Shown here piece by piece: positions 10,941 through 23,095 of a stretch of 64,000 nucleotides of DNA (positions are counted from its first letter, which is position 1; each line of letters opens with the position of its first letter). Position numbers and translations under genes: made by a program. Under the pieces are notes generated by a model that was given only the letters and a program-made list of their open reading frames with translations, was not told where the DNA came from and ran no database searches. The stretch is from Coleophoma eucalyptorum. Taxonomy: Eukaryota > Ascomycota > Leotiomycetes > Helotiales > Dermateaceae. The DNA is taken from contig JALRME010000008.1 of the NCBI GenBank assembly GCA_026120035.1, forward strand, positions 1,054,001 to 1,118,000, written 5' to 3'.

Positions 10941-12782
10941 ATGGCGCCATTTGCCTTGCCAGCATTTGCCTTGTTAACATTGGCCCTATCAACGCCAGCC
11001 TTATCGACGCCAGCTCTGTCAACACCAACCTTTTCAACAACAGCCTCGTCCATACTTCCCTTTTCAACGCCGCCTTATGCCATCGCTTCCAACGCTACTC
11101 TCTCGGAGTTCTCGATCAACATTTCCGATGACGATGTTGAGGAATTGCAGGCTCATTTAGAGCTCTTCCGTATTCCTCACTCGACCTACGAGAACTCCGA
11201 GACTGGCTGGTCATTAGGTGTTCCTAAAGACTGGCTAATAAATATGGTTCACTATTGGAAAAGTGAATTCGACTGGTACGCACCATGAATGCAGAGCTCT
11301 GTTTGGTCCCCTTAACTTGATGCTAATTCTAGTAGGCGTAAGCAAGAAGACTTTCTTAATAGCGTTCCGCAGTTTAAACTGAACTTGACGGATGATGACG
11401 GAGAGAGTTACTCGATTCACTTTGCTGCCCTTTTTTCTGCCAAAAAGGACGCAGTTCCCATTATCCTGAGCCACGGCTTTCCAGGTGAGCTCCCTCACAC
11501 ATGGGGAAGACATAGACGTTGCACTGGGGTGAACATTTCAAAACCTTGAACTAATAATGCACTTTCACTATGTAGACTCGTGGATGATATACATGCCGAT
11601 CCTACAAAACTTGCAAGCGCAATATGCAGCGATGCCCGAAGAGCTACCATATCATCTTATCGTACCATCTCTCATTGGCACCGGGTTCTCGTCGCCTCCT
11701 CCGCTGACCAAGCCCTTCTATACCACTGACAACGCACGGATCCACAACAAGATGATGATTGCCCTTGGCTTCGGTGAAAAGGGTTACATCGCCCAGGGCT
11801 GCGATGTCGGTTCGATGGTGTCAGAGTACATGTTAGCTGCATTCGATGAGTGTAAAGGTAGATTCCCTATGCTCGTAAGGCGAGGGCTCGCGAGTTAACA
11901 AATAAATCCCTAGCTGCTCACGTAACACTCTGGTGGGGTCATCCTTCTTACAATGCTACCAAAGATCTTCCCGCCACCGCACTCGAGAAGTATTCCCTAG
12001 AGCGTATGGAAGCGACAGAGGCATGGGGCGAAGCGAATGTCTTGCTGCATGCGGATAGATCGAGCACGGCTGGCCTTACCATTGGGAGCAACCCGATTTC
12101 AATGCTCGTGTGGTGAGTGTCATTTTCTTTCTTTCGTATTGAAGAAGGAAGTACTTGTGGAGGTGTGACCTTTGACTCACAACCAAAACAGGATCGGGGA
12201 GAGAATGGTATTATGGGCGGACTCATCTTTGCCCCTGACCAAGGACGAGATTTTGACAAATATCGCAATGTACTGGTTTACTGGCACCTACCCTACATCT
12301 TACTGGATATACGCGCAATTTAGGACGGCATCGGTAGGAGCTGACAATACTACGGTATGGCATACCACACCCTCCAAATCCAAACCCAAACCCATCGTGT
12401 ATCCAACGCGTGGCCATCATGATAATTTCTAGATAACTACAGCGCCATACTGACTATTAACAGATAACTAACAGCTCCGCTGAAGCGGTGCCCGGCATGC
12501 CAGCCATTTCGGGCAAGCCCGAAGGATTCTCGTGGTTTCCGAACGAGGTTGGTGATCCACCAAAATCATACTTCGATGATAACAGTGATATTTTTACCTA
12601 TTTTTACCAGCACGATCAGGTAAGAATCTTGAATTTTTTATTATCGAAGTCCTATAGGTCTAAAGGCTGAAACTTCGTTATGATAGGGTGGTCACTTTGG
12701 TCCAACTGAGCAACCCATTGTGCTTTGGTCTGACATAGCGGACTTCGTCTCCAAAGTTTGGGTTAACCAAACAGCTGCGTAA
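10941..12782 (+). CDS. Secreted epoxide hydrolase, microsomal/juvenile-hormone type
   Basis: Seven exons: 10941-11275, 11336-11484, 11576-11857, 11914-12112, 12192-12354, 12464-12619 and 12687-12782, all with GT...AG junctions and matching phases, giving 459 aa. The N-terminus is hydrophobic and runs into ALSTP repeats, so a signal peptide is likely. An epoxide-hydrolase N-terminal domain follows (about 50-115), then an alpha/beta-hydrolase core with the oxyanion motif HGFP (about 158-161), nucleophile elbow GCDVGS (Asp about 238), cap motif FTGTYPTS with the epoxide-activating Tyr, and the C-terminal histidine in GGHFGPTEQP. The family hydrolyses epoxides to diols. The elbow is unusual because Val replaces the Trp that normally follows the nucleophilic Asp. 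All catalytic groups appear present. Confidence 0.85.
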
Positions 12783-13509
12783 GCTTTTATCTTAAGCCTA
12801 TCGTCTGTAATACTTTATTAGTTGCTTATTATTAGTAAAAGCAAAGGGGGAAGGTATGTTCGTTGAAGTTTAATAAGGCAGTTTTGAGGTTTTTTCTTTT
12901 GTCGTCAACAGTGTGTATATATCCATGATGATGTATGTACTCTTAGTTGCCTGAGTACCTAAAGTTATTAATCTAAGAGTGCATTTCTTTTTGTCCTTAT
13001 CATTGTCCGATTTCTTTTCAAGGTATTTTTTCTTTTCTCAGTCCAACTCTGCGGACTTGATCTTTTAAATGACAGTGTTACCATTCCCCAATGCACAAGC
13101 TATCAGAGAGGATGTCCTTAGATATCATCATATACCTGGTCAAACCCAAAAAGCTCCCTTATAGTCCATCATCCAAACTTCAAAGCTGAGTCAGTTTCGT
13201 TGCCACTTTTCCTGGCTATCTTCTTGCTCAAGAACACCGAGGCGTTAGCAAATGCTATGATGCTTTTTGTCGGTTGTTTATGTCAGTCCATAGGCATTCG
13301 CACAAAGTCTGCGCTTCTATAGAGACCTAAATACTTAGACTGATCTTCGATCTTATTATCAGCAATTTGTTTGCCTACTGGACAGTCGCTGAGAGCTGCG
13401 AATCATTGCGCTCTTCTGCTCGACGGCTTCTTTCGGAAGTATTCCTGTCACCGTCCCTGATTTCCCTCTTTCGTTTACGCTGAGCGACCGGCATGAAGCT
13501 GGTAATCCG
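12783..13509. other. Intergenic region, nothing recognised
   Basis: About 730 bp downstream of the epoxide hydrolase. It contains T-rich stretches but no open frame of note, repeat or structured element that I could support. Confidence 0.5.
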
Positions 13510-13960
13510 CTACATGCCAGTCACCTCTTTAAGCAATCCATGAAAGCTAAGTCCAATTGCCAAGCACAGCCATGCAGGCTCAGCACCTTCTGTAACTGCC
13601 TGCGACAGCTTCCACGCCGGTTTGGAGATCATCTCTTCGTCAACCTCATGGTGGTTCGGTATAATAAACTGTTTCGATCTAGTTGGCCCGATATGTATCA
13701 TACTGAGGATACTACTGGTGCCAAAGGCTGTTTTTGCTTTGGTGCCAAGCTTGCCTGCCATTCCTCGAATGGATATTACTTTATGGGCAGAGAGAAAGGA
13801 GGCGTTGGCGCGCCGACGAATCACGGTTTGCTGGTTTGGCTTCTTACAGCTAGCTCCAAGTTTTGCCAGCGCCTTGTTCTGTGCAATACCCGCCGATTTG
13901 GTATATTTTAGACTCTATAAAATTATACCATGGAATTGCTACTGTGGCCATAGCCCTTGG
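13510..13960 (-). pseudogene. Unassigned minus-strand coding relic
   Basis: A minus-strand frame (stop at 13510) is open for more than 100 codons and reads like real protein, with KPNQQTVIRRRANASFL and IIPNHHEVDEEMISKPAW. It lacks a sensible start. Upstream on the same strand another frame reads coherently (LDKMVPSSANA, stop, DFGAAKAKGYG) but is broken by TAG. I do not recognise the family. Most likely this is the remains of a gene. Confidence 0.35.
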
Positions 13961-14059
13961 CCTTAGCTGCACCAAAATCCTAGGCATTGGCAGAACTAGG
14001 GACCATCTTGTCGAGGTGAGTGGCCTCTCTCCTACGGGCAGAGTAGTCACTTTCTCCTC

Positions 14060-14760
14060 CACGACGGTGACGCTGTATTCAACTGGATCCAGAAGGAGAC
14101 CCAAGGCTTGTGGTACGGCCATGAAACAAAGCTACTTAGGTATTTCGACTGAATAGCACTACAATAATAAGGTAATGCTACATATTGGGCACTTTTGCAA
14201 TCTTTATATTGTGCTTCTTTTAACGGTAGGAGGAGATTGTGGAGTTCGGCTTCGAGCACCATATAACCGGGATCGATCCGGAAAAGCGCACGGTACAACG
14301 GCACTCCATTATGCTGGCATCTATGGAATAGACCCAGCCAATCAGATACTGTGCTTGGGGGTTTACCCCAGATCCTGCGAAGAGCCTTGATGGCTACCCT
14401 GCTTGCTCTGCAGCACCTATCTTACTGTACATACGTAACAACAACTCATCCACCACCTTTAGAGACTTCTTTGGCTTACTGGGTTGCAGAAAGATTTAGT
14501 ATACATATCCCCGAAACTGAATGACTAAGTACACAGTGGAAATGCTATTATATCACTCGAAGATGAATCCATCCAATCAGAAGCTCGTAGTGACCGTGCC
14601 AAGTCAGTACATAATTCTGTATTTAATCGATAGCGGATTTCGGAAAAGAGCCGTCCGTCAACACCAGCTGGTGGTGTATTCGATGGAGACGGCGGCACGG
14701 ATCTGGTCCAGTGTCGTGGTTTGTCTACTTTCGTCGCAAATCGGGTAGTGTTAAATTTAG
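14060..14760 (+). pseudogene. Unassigned plus-strand coding relics
   Basis: Several short plus-strand blocks have protein-like composition. One contains LLHDGDAVFNWIQKETQG and WYGHETKLL (about 14055-14150). One contains EFGFEHHITGIDPEKRTV (about 14235-14300) and then a stop. One runs to about 14493 and includes NNNSSTTFRDFFGLLG. One near 14670-14810 contains GGVFDGDGGTDLVQCRG. Frames change and stops intervene, so no intact gene can be built. They may derive from one gene. The family was not recognised. Confidence 0.35.
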
Positions 14761-14915
14761 CTGAACAAGGTATGGCAAAATATTGGATAGTGGGATGGCA
14801 TCAAAAGACTTGACAAAGAGATGATGCAGATAAGCACCTCCAGGTATACAAGTAGGCCAGATGCTGTCGTCCGATACTTGCTCCTTACCTGTAGTTCACA
14901 GTTAATCATTGTAGG

Positions 14916-17324
14916 ATGAAGACTGCTACCTATATCTTGGCTGCGGCCTTGCTTGGCAATCTTGTGGCGGCAAATGGCTATACCAATGTCAGTGAGGTAC
15001 CGCTATATGGGCAGAGTCCCCCGGTCTACCCTACACGTATGTTAACAGCACATATCATCATCTTTATTCTATAACTGACGATAAAAAAGCCCAGGGTGCA
15101 GGAACAAGCTCTGCCGCGTGGGCTGCGGCATATGCTAAAGCAAAAGCCTTTGTTGCGCAGTTGAGCCTCGAGGAAAAGGTAAATGTCACATATGGGTATG
15201 TCGCAGACTACAATGCAGGCATACCACATGCTGGCTCGATTTCCCGACTGAATTATACGGGTCTTTGTTTTGAAGACGGCCCGTCAGGCATGCGACCTGC
15301 GGATTTTGTCTCTGCCTTTCCTGCTCAGTCTCATATAGCATCAACGTGGAACAAGAGCTCCATGTATGCATTTGGAAACGCCTATGGTGCAGAATACTTT
15401 GGAAAGGGTGTCAATGTTGCAATGGGACCAATAGGTGGCCCAGTAGGCAGGGTAGTAAGAGGGGGGAGAACCTATGAAAGTCCTGGCCCTGATCCTTATC
15501 TGATTGGTGTGCAAATGGAAGAGATTGTAAAGGGTATTCAGGATGCCGGTGTTATTTCTTGCGCAAAGGTACGTAAATAATAAGTATCTAGTACATGGTT
15601 GTCAGAATTTGTCAAAAACTAATTCTTTACAGCACTGGCTCCTTAACGAGCAAGAATGGCGTCGTATGCCAGGGGATTTAGGAGAAGCTTTATCATCCAA
15701 TGTCGACGATAAAACCCTTCACGAGCTTTATGCCTGGCCATTTATGAACGCCCTTCATGCTGGAGCAGCCGCTGTCATGTGTTCTTACCAGCGCGCTAAC
15801 AACTCATATGGATGTCAAAATTCCAAGCTTATGAATGGCATTTTGAAGACAGAGTTAGGTTTTGAAGGGTTCGTCGTTAGTGATTATGGTGCCCAACATG
15901 CAGGCGTCGCTTCCGCCAACGCCGGTCTCGACATGACAATGCCTTATCCATACTTCTTCGCGCAAAACTTGACGAACGCGGTCAGCAATGGTTCTGTATC
16001 AATTGACCGCTTAAACGACATGGTAACACGCCAGATGGCTGCGTATTATTTCGTCGGCCAAGACAATAGTTTTCCTGCTCTGAACGTCTATCCATCTACT
16101 GTTCAACATCCTATTCTTGATGTCCGCGCCGACCACGCAAGCCTTATTCGCGACATAGGCGCCCAAGGACACGTTCTTGTTAAAAATGTCAACAAGACCC
16201 TACCTCTGACAGCTCCTCGCTTCGTGAGCCTCTTTGGTTACGACGCCGTAATCAAGGCCACTGCATGGGCAGATCCTAAGCGCTATGGAGGTGGTTATGA
16301 TGTTAATTACTTCTGGAACACATTTAACGGGACCCTGATTGCAGGTGGTGGGTCTGGTAGTGGTGCACCCCCATATATAATCTCACCGTTCAATGCCATT
16401 CAACGACGCGTCCTTGCAGATCGAGGTACACTTCGTTGGGATTTCTGGTCTGGGGCACCTACGGTCGAGGCATCAACAGACGTTTGTCTTGTCTTTATTA
16501 ACGCCTATAGAACTGAAGGATCAGACATTACAACGCTCGAGGACGAGTTCTCTGATAATCTCATCCTTAACGTAGCTAACGACTGCTCGAACACTGTCGT
16601 TATCCTGCATTCTGGAGGCCCGAGAGTAGTCGACGCCTGGATCGAACACGAGAATATTACTGCAGTTGTATTCGCTGGCCTTCCAGGTCAAGAGACTGGT
16701 AATTCGCTCGTCGACATTTTATATGGTGACGTCTCCCCAAGTGGAAAATTAGCACATACGATAGCAAAGCAAGATTCAGACTACGGCAATGTGCTGAACG
16801 CAAGTGTATCTTTCGACCCTTTCCCTCAGTCCAACTTTACCGAAGGTGTCTATCTTGACTATCGTGCTTTCGATCGTCAGGACATCGAGCCTCGCTTCGA
16901 GTTTGGCTTCGGGCTCTCGTATACCGAGTTTGTGTACTCGGATATCAAAGTTTCCAAGTCTCAAGCTAGTACAGCGATGTACCCTTCCGAGAACGTGACA
17001 ATTGTCCAGGGGGGTCATCCCGAATTATGGGACATTCTCTTTAACGTCTCTGCTGTCATCACTAACGTGGGAGATGTAGCTGGTGCGGAGGTCGCACAGT
17101 TATATATTGGAATTCCCGATGCTCCTATACGACAACTGAGAGGCTTCGATAAAGTTATGCTACTACCTAACCAGAGTGCAGAGGTCTTGTTCCCATTGAC
17201 GAGGAGGGACTTGAGCATTTGGGATGTTGTTGCACAGCAGTGGAAGTTAAAAAATGCGAACTACACACTTCAAGTTGGAGCGAGCAGCCGTGATCTAAGG
17301 TTGAACTCTTCGCTAGAGATATGA
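14916..17324 (+). CDS. Glycoside hydrolase family 3 beta-glucosidase, secreted
   Basis: Three exons: 14916-15036, 15090-15568 and 15633-17324, with introns of 53 and 64 bp; the product is 763 aa. The N-terminus (about 1-20) is a signal peptide. The GH3 barrel follows, with the KH and NEQE motifs at the exon 2/3 junction and the catalytic nucleophile Asp in GFVVSDYGAQHAG (Asp about 284). The second alpha/beta domain carries GLPGQETGNSLVDILYG, and a C-terminal fibronectin-III-like domain contains VAQLYIGIP and QLRGFDKV. Length and order match fungal extracellular beta-glucosidases that cut terminal beta-glucosyl units in cellulose breakdown. Several N-glycosylation sequons fit secretion. There is no cluster partner. 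Specificity (beta-glucosidase versus beta-xylosidase) is inferred from motif style. Confidence 0.92.
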
Positions 17325-18761
17325 CTATCTACAGGGTTGTAGAGTGCCGTTATCTAGGCGTTTGCAAATAAGAGCTTGTACGAACCTGCATTCGTTGTCG
17401 TTCCTCTGATAGATCTTTGAGAGTTTCATATATCCTACGTGAAATAAATACCATGTGGTCTCTTATAATACTCTTCTTTACTTGGATGCATTGATTCCGG
17501 CCGGCCGTGATGATACTCCCACCTGTGGCGATGCTAGGTAATATTTTGACTGCAAATGTCTGTATCATATCTCCGTAGATGGTACTCGTATGAGATTTCA
17601 GAATTGCGTCTCGCGGATACCATAGGGAATTTCCCAATCACGTAAATATTCAAGCATGCCCTTCTCAGCAGCACGCCGATATCCCGAATGATCCCTACAT
17701 CAACTGTAACTGCGTGGAAGTTCTGCTGCCGTCAGTGGAGTGCAAGAGCATCTTGAAAGGGACTGCCGCTAGAATAATTGCTCTGACCCCTGTTCTCAAA
17801 GATACCTGCAAAAGAACTGATGGACAGCAAGAAATCCACCTTAGGTAGTTACTCGTGTAGATTCCAGGTGCCTTGGAATTTTGGGTGTATTGACTCAATC
17901 AACAACTGATAGGTCATGTTTTTAAAGATAGTATCAAGCTGTCGGGTCTTGTTGCTACTACTCTGAGAATACTAGCCAATTTTTGCAGTGATACTCATGT
18001 GAACCTGATGGATGCATTGGGAAACAGGAACTAACTCGCAACAGCTGAATCGCTATTGCCCTCTCCTAGTTTTAATTTACAGAAGTGCTGGATATGTCCT
18101 CCCGCTATGTCTAATGAGTATGCAGACAGATTTGACAGAGCTGAAACCTCTGGATAAGCAACACTCCAATCATACTCCATTGGTGATTTTAACTCACCTT
18201 GCCGATTCATGCACACAAAAACTTGAACCCAGCCCCCTAAAAGCGAACATAATTACCTGGTTTGGAAAATCCTGACTTGTGTGTTACAAGTAACCACTTT
18301 GTGGAACGAATGGCTCGCCGCTCTAGCTCGTATACATCTACCGCCTTGTCAATTGCAAACACTCGTTCCACCTGCCACACGGCATGGTGCTTCAGTTAAC
18401 TGATAATTCGACAAAATTTGTGCGTGCGTGCATGCATATATGCATGTACCACCTTTCGTCACTTTCCTTGCTCGCTTTCGATATTCTGTTTACCCAAGTC
18501 GTCGTTTGGGTCATCTTCTACTTGATGTTTGCTCAATTCTTGTTATTGATTTTCATTCCATTATCTGGGATCTATCTGAGGCTCGGGAAGATCATTGCAA
18601 CGGCGCTAAGGTGAAGATCATGTAACCCTAAAATCATACTTAGCTGAAGGAAGAAGCTTCCTAGGAACAGCTCCGAATCTCCACCCTGGCAACGCAGCGG
18701 GAGTATTTAAGTATTTCTTCCCAGCCGTAAACCACTCAGTGTATTCGTTCCATCTGAACGA
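17325..18761. other. Intergenic region, no supported gene
   Basis: About 1.4 kb between the GH3 gene and the next ORF. Open frames of 60-95 codons occur on both strands (for example 17350-17637 minus and 18384-18614 plus, the latter hydrophobic), but none has a domain, a convincing start context or splice-supported extension. Confidence 0.5.
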
Positions 18762-19592
18762 GTGGACAATATGGATGAAGAACGACGCACTAGGATTGCA
18801 ACCGCACTGCACCAATATCGCGAAACCGTATCACAGCATAGCTTTTTCTTGTTGCGCATCCTGGTGGAAGGCATGGAGGCGCAGCCCCTTCCGCCCAATT
18901 GTTCAGCAAGTGTCGCCCAAAAGCTACGTATCCAAGAATTCCGCCGATACCTTCAGGGCGCTGTTCCCGAATCCGTCACGTCGCCACGTGATCTGCTCAA
19001 CGACGATGTGCGCGCCGAGTTGATCCAACGGGCTGGCCTGGATGGAGTCTCTCATCACCCAGTCAATCTGAATCAAAGAGAGGAATACTTTGTTGCCGTC
19101 CGGACACACATCCCAGAAAACGTCGAGATAGCAGAATTTCCTCCGGCCGACTTGGAGTACCTCTGTACGTTGGTCAGCGGCATCACGGGCCCAGGACTTC
19201 CTTACTACCGTGAGGCTCAGCAATTCGCTTTTGTATCTTCCATTGTAGATGAAGAGCTAAACTACATGCTAGAAGATATTACTGTACCTATCAGGGATGA
19301 CGAAGAAGGAGGGTACAATGAATTGACGGATATTTGGGAGGACTGGAAGATTGCTGTTGCATTCAAGATTGGCGGCGGTCCACGTAGTTGGGGCGGCTCA
19401 TACGCCCTCTATTGCCGTCATGAGGACAATGAACCATGGAAGTGGAGGTACGGTATTCATGATGAAGACTGGCGTAGCGATGTCTATGATAGCGTCGAGA
19501 AATTCCTTGGCTTCTACGCCCACTTCAGAGAACAGACTGAGGAAGGGGTTAGGAAGGATATTAGAAGTTTGAAAGGCCTACTCGGACTTTGA
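18762..19592 (+). CDS. Intronless protein of unknown function, possibly SMI1/KNR4-like
   Basis: A single exon of 276 aa, acidic and mostly soluble, without signal peptide or membrane segment. The C-terminal part has WEDWKIAVAFKIGGG followed by a WGGSYALYC strand, a basic/aromatic stretch and FLGFYAHF near the end. This loosely resembles the W...G...FL layout of SMI1/KNR4 (SUKH) proteins, but the similarity is weak and I give it only as a possibility. Coding character is strong: long open frame, balanced codons, G+C higher than its flanks. ATG 18762 and an in-frame ATG four codons later (18771) are both usable. Confidence 0.7.
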   Translation: MDNMDEERRTRIATALHQYRETVSQHSFFLLRILVEGMEAQPLPPNCSASVAQKLRIQEFRRYLQGAVPESVTSPRDLLNDDVRAELIQRAGLDGVSHHPVNLNQREEYFVAVRTHIPENVEIAEFPPADLEYLCTLVSGITGPGLPYYREAQQFAFVSSIVDEELNYMLEDITVPIRDDEEGGYNELTDIWEDWKIAVAFKIGGGPRSWGGSYALYCRHEDNEPWKWRYGIHDEDWRSDVYDSVEKFLGFYAHFREQTEEGVRKDIRSLKGLLGL

Positions 19593-19642
19593 AAGCTATC
19601 ATAAATATTTCGACGACGAGTACCAGATTTTTATCGTTTCTT

Positions 19643-21832
19643 TTACATCCTTTGTATCACATACTCCGTCAAGCTATACAAGCTTACCAATCCAGCTGCG
19701 CGAGAAGAATGTAGCATCTTCATCCCTACTACATAGTACGCACACAAATGACATAACACAAAAAGACCTCCAGAATGAGAGCGTGCTGGGGATCCGTCCC
19801 CGAATGACTTGGCAGTCTGGTCAGGAACCCGCCGCTGAGCAAGTATGTCAAACACCCAGACTAATAGGTATAAGCTACACATCAAGATATCCGGCTTCCA
19901 AAGATCTAACGGCCGGGTCTCTCCCCTAATACTATTTATTGAGGTCCCAATATCATCTTGGAGATGACTATAATATCTTCGAAAGCGGCCTAGTCTGCGG
20001 CGTGCTTCGAGACAGTCCATAGCTCTCCGAAAATACCCAACATTGGTGATAGTAGATATATTTTCCTTTGGGGCCCCCTTTGAAATTCCAGGTGACTTAT
20101 CACGAGCAGTGCTCTCGACAAGGAACAGTCGTGAGCTCGCCTTGCTAGCACTTGTAGTGCAGCTTGCTTCAAGTTTGAGATTGAAGGTGCGAAGCACGGT
20201 ATCATTGCTTTGGCGAGGGTTAGGGTCAGGCAGTGAGCGAAAGGTCGTCCCCAGACTGCATTGATGTTCGTGACTGTAGAGACTTATTCCATTATCTTCC
20301 ATCGGATTATAGTAGGTCATCCAGTCACAATGTGGAGATATAGGATTGATATTGGTTCTTTGACAATATCTCAGTATCACTTGACGAGGGCGGAAAGGAG
20401 AACTTACCCTACTCGAATCCTACTGTTCGTAGTTTGCTCTATACTGTCTTCTATATTGAAATTACCCGCTTCACTTACTACTCGCTCTCCAGATATAACG
20501 CAGAGATATCGAGTAGCTATCGAATCATACAAGCGTATGGTACTACCAGAATGTATCGTCTGTAGGGTACGTAGCTTCTGTGTGTGTTGTGGAAATGTTT
20601 GGACTTCCCAAAGGTAGCGTTCAACGAACTTGTCTTGAAAGAAGACGCGGTACGATCCTTCGATGGACCAATATTTTCCTACCGTATTATCGTAATAATC
20701 TGTAGAGTTTCGTAGTCTCTTTGGCATACTTTGCTTCCAGATCATTGGATCACTCCAGAGAAATCCCGCTCCTGGAATATAAAGAGTATACGCTATACCT
20801 TGATGAAGACCGAAATCAGGTCTGGCTTGAATCGGGGAGGGTCGAATAGCTGGAAATGGAGTGAGGTCCCTACGAGCAGCAGCTGAGAGATATCGTAGGT
20901 TGTAGTTTCCTCCAGCTGCTGATTCTGACATTGGGAGGAGCGCGCCGCTTAATATCATCGTGGATATTGGACACACTATGAATGATATAGACAGGTTTGA
21001 GATTCCCTCGCAAGCAAGGGCAACCTTTGGGCAATTAAATACTACTTCGATAACAATGGATGTTGATCAGACTTACTAGTGAACATCTGGAGTCCGCCAC
21101 TTTCCGAGCAAGTATCCTCGCACGAGTAACGGACAACAAGCAGTATGCTACAACTGCGTCAATATCGTTACAGCCGAGCATATAGCTAGTGAGAACCAGA
21201 GCTTCTCCAAGTCCGAAAAAGAGTAGTGCCCGCAACAACCGAGGATAATATGCCCAAGCTGTTGTTATTACAAGAGCTAAGGTCAAAAATGCATCTGCCA
21301 CGTCGTTGAGCTACCAAGCAGTCAGTACTGATCTCAATAATGTTGTTGAGGAGCAAAACGGTACCAGTGAGAGGATATGTTCGTGTCTAACTGAGCTAGA
21401 AGACCATACTATGCTGGCCAACAAAGCGTATAGTGCCATTTGTATCAAAATGTTGCTCGCCAACAGAATTTTGTGTGCTTGCAGCATCCTCAAAAATGAA
21501 GCGGCAACTAATGGCCACGCAATATGAGATGCTACTATCAGGAACACTCGGCCATCGCGCGACGAACCAACGATAACGGACAAAGGTGCGAAGAGCTCCA
21601 CTGTGGTCTGACCTCTTGTTGTGAAGCTAGTTAAAACCTGGTGTAAACGAATGACATGAGGGTTGTAATCAGCCGACAAATGGTAGATTTTGTTAAAAAC
21701 AAAAGTTAGCAGCACAATGATGAGGATTGACCGCCAAATACACAAATATGTAGACTCAAAAAAAAAGGTCATTATCTCTCTCGTATTAGGGCAAACTCGT
21801 CTCACTGCAAATCGTTGTAATGAAGACCCCAT
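19643..21832 (-). CDS. Multipass membrane protein resembling protein O-mannosyltransferase, with MIR-like region
   Basis: Four exons on the minus strand: 21832-21365, 21310-21077, 21024-20408 and 20357-19643; the product is about 677 aa. The last acceptor could also lie 12 bp upstream in frame. An apparent TAG at 21311-21313 belongs to a 54-bp in-phase intron. The first 300 residues form several hydrophobic helices. The middle (about 330-430) contains LYIPGAGFLWSDP and a GKYWSIEGSYRVFF region, like the lumenal MIR domain of PMT (GT39) enzymes. A block near 565-605, rich in Arg and ending TRPLDLWKPDI, matches the conserved segment before the last PMT helices. PMTs transfer mannose from dolichol-phosphate to Ser/Thr in the ER. 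The N-terminal Asp-Glu loop essential in PMTs is not visible, so this may be a divergent or non-catalytic relative. Confidence 0.6.
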
Positions 21833-22239
21833 ACTCTGTATATAGAACTGATGATGAATGAATACTGCAAAGTCCGCAAAGGTTCTAACGACCGATCCCG
21901 ATGATAGTTCTTACTCGGCCAAGCTCACGACCTCAACATGCTTAGTATAGAACATAGGAATCAGTTGAAGGGAACCAGGAATCAGATAAAGCTGCCGAGT
22001 GCAAAAGTGGACCCCGAAAAAGCTCCTAGTGTCTTAGGAAATAATGGGAAATAATTTGATTGTGTCATGGGCCAGAGTCAGGCTGCCCCCATTTTGCGGC
22101 AGCGCTGATTCAGCTCACACTGGAAGTCGTCCGATACTCGCAGTTCTATCCCACAGCTCATTAATATATTGCCAGAGAAAAGCTGCAAGGGGCGACCATT
22201 CAGTCCAAAGATTAGAAATTTAACTCTTTCTCGAGCTTC
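21833..22239. other. Short intergenic region, nothing recognised
   Basis: About 400 bp upstream of the PMT-like gene. It presumably includes its promoter. No repeat or ORF of note. Confidence 0.4.
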
Positions 22240-22746
22240 CTAATGTGATTTAGAGTATGCGGCATAGTTGGCAAAATCCTCGCTGTCACACTCAATGAAT
22301 AAGCGAGCGGCTCGTGCCGCCTTCTTTGATGAGATGTAGAGAGAGGATTACTTACCGTTTGTACGAGGTCTGTGTTGCACCCAACTATAGATTACCCTCC
22401 AGCCGTCCAAATACTGTGTATCGAACACTTTTTCCAGTTATCTAAATGGTCCAGATTATGCGGCATAGTTGGTAAAAATCCCTGTCGCAGTCATAGTTGA
22501 CTCTTCGATGGTCATCAGAACCTCTTGGCGAGGCTGCCACCAAAACACAACTCCCGCTGCATGTCCAAAAGTAGTGCGTTTCTGCCTTGCATAGGAACAA
22601 AGAGTCTGAAGAAAGGGCTGACAGCACTCAACGCATCTCCCGCCAGTATAGTTATTGCAAGGAGTCCTGGGCCGAACTGCCCTCCCGCGCTGTATCTCGA
22701 TAGGGCCAATGTCTCGGTCCCCTCTATACTTCCACCTCAGCCACAA
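22240..22746 (-). pseudogene. Two relic gene ends sharing a C-terminal signature
   Basis: On the minus strand, a frame with FDTQYLDGWRVIYSWVQH (about 22360-22420) can be joined through a GTAAGT donor near 22350 to IECDSEDFANYAA, ending at TAG 22240-22242. About 200 bp upstream, the DNA at 22456-22500 encodes the same ending (CDRDF, then NYAA) but with one extra A, which shifts the frame. Upstream of that, frames with FGPGLLAITILAGDALSAVS and MQRELCFGG run to about 22709. The two copies point to a tandem duplication followed by decay. I do not recognise the family. Confidence 0.45.
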
Positions 22747-23095
22747 CTACTGGGGACTAAATGATCACGATAGACGGCACCAAGCGAGCGGATTATCAGT
22801 ATCACAATGGTATTATCCGGCTAGGTATGTGAGTTATAGTACTATGAAACACGTTCGACACTAACCTCTACAATAAGTATAGCGTTCGTTTGATGAAGCT
22901 GAGTTTCTTGTACTATTTGTCATTCTGGTCTTGGTGAGGCGATAATTGGGTAGTTGCATATGGTGGCATGGTTTTGAATTGCCTACAAGCAATGTAAGCT
23001 GAGAATACTTAGCACACGATTTATTCATATCTAATTATTTCTCGTTTTGAAAGTTTACTCAGAAAAATTAATTATTTCACGATTGAATCTCCACC

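Noticed and set aside
18384..18625. Overlapping hydrophobic ORFs that look like a small membrane protein
   Set aside because: Two frames of the same T-rich DNA are open at once; hydrophobicity follows from base composition.
21311..21313. In-frame TAG in the PMT-like gene, suggesting a pseudogene
   Set aside because: It is the end of a 54-bp intron (21364-21311, GTACCG...TGGTAG, with a CTGAC branch site) that keeps the frame.
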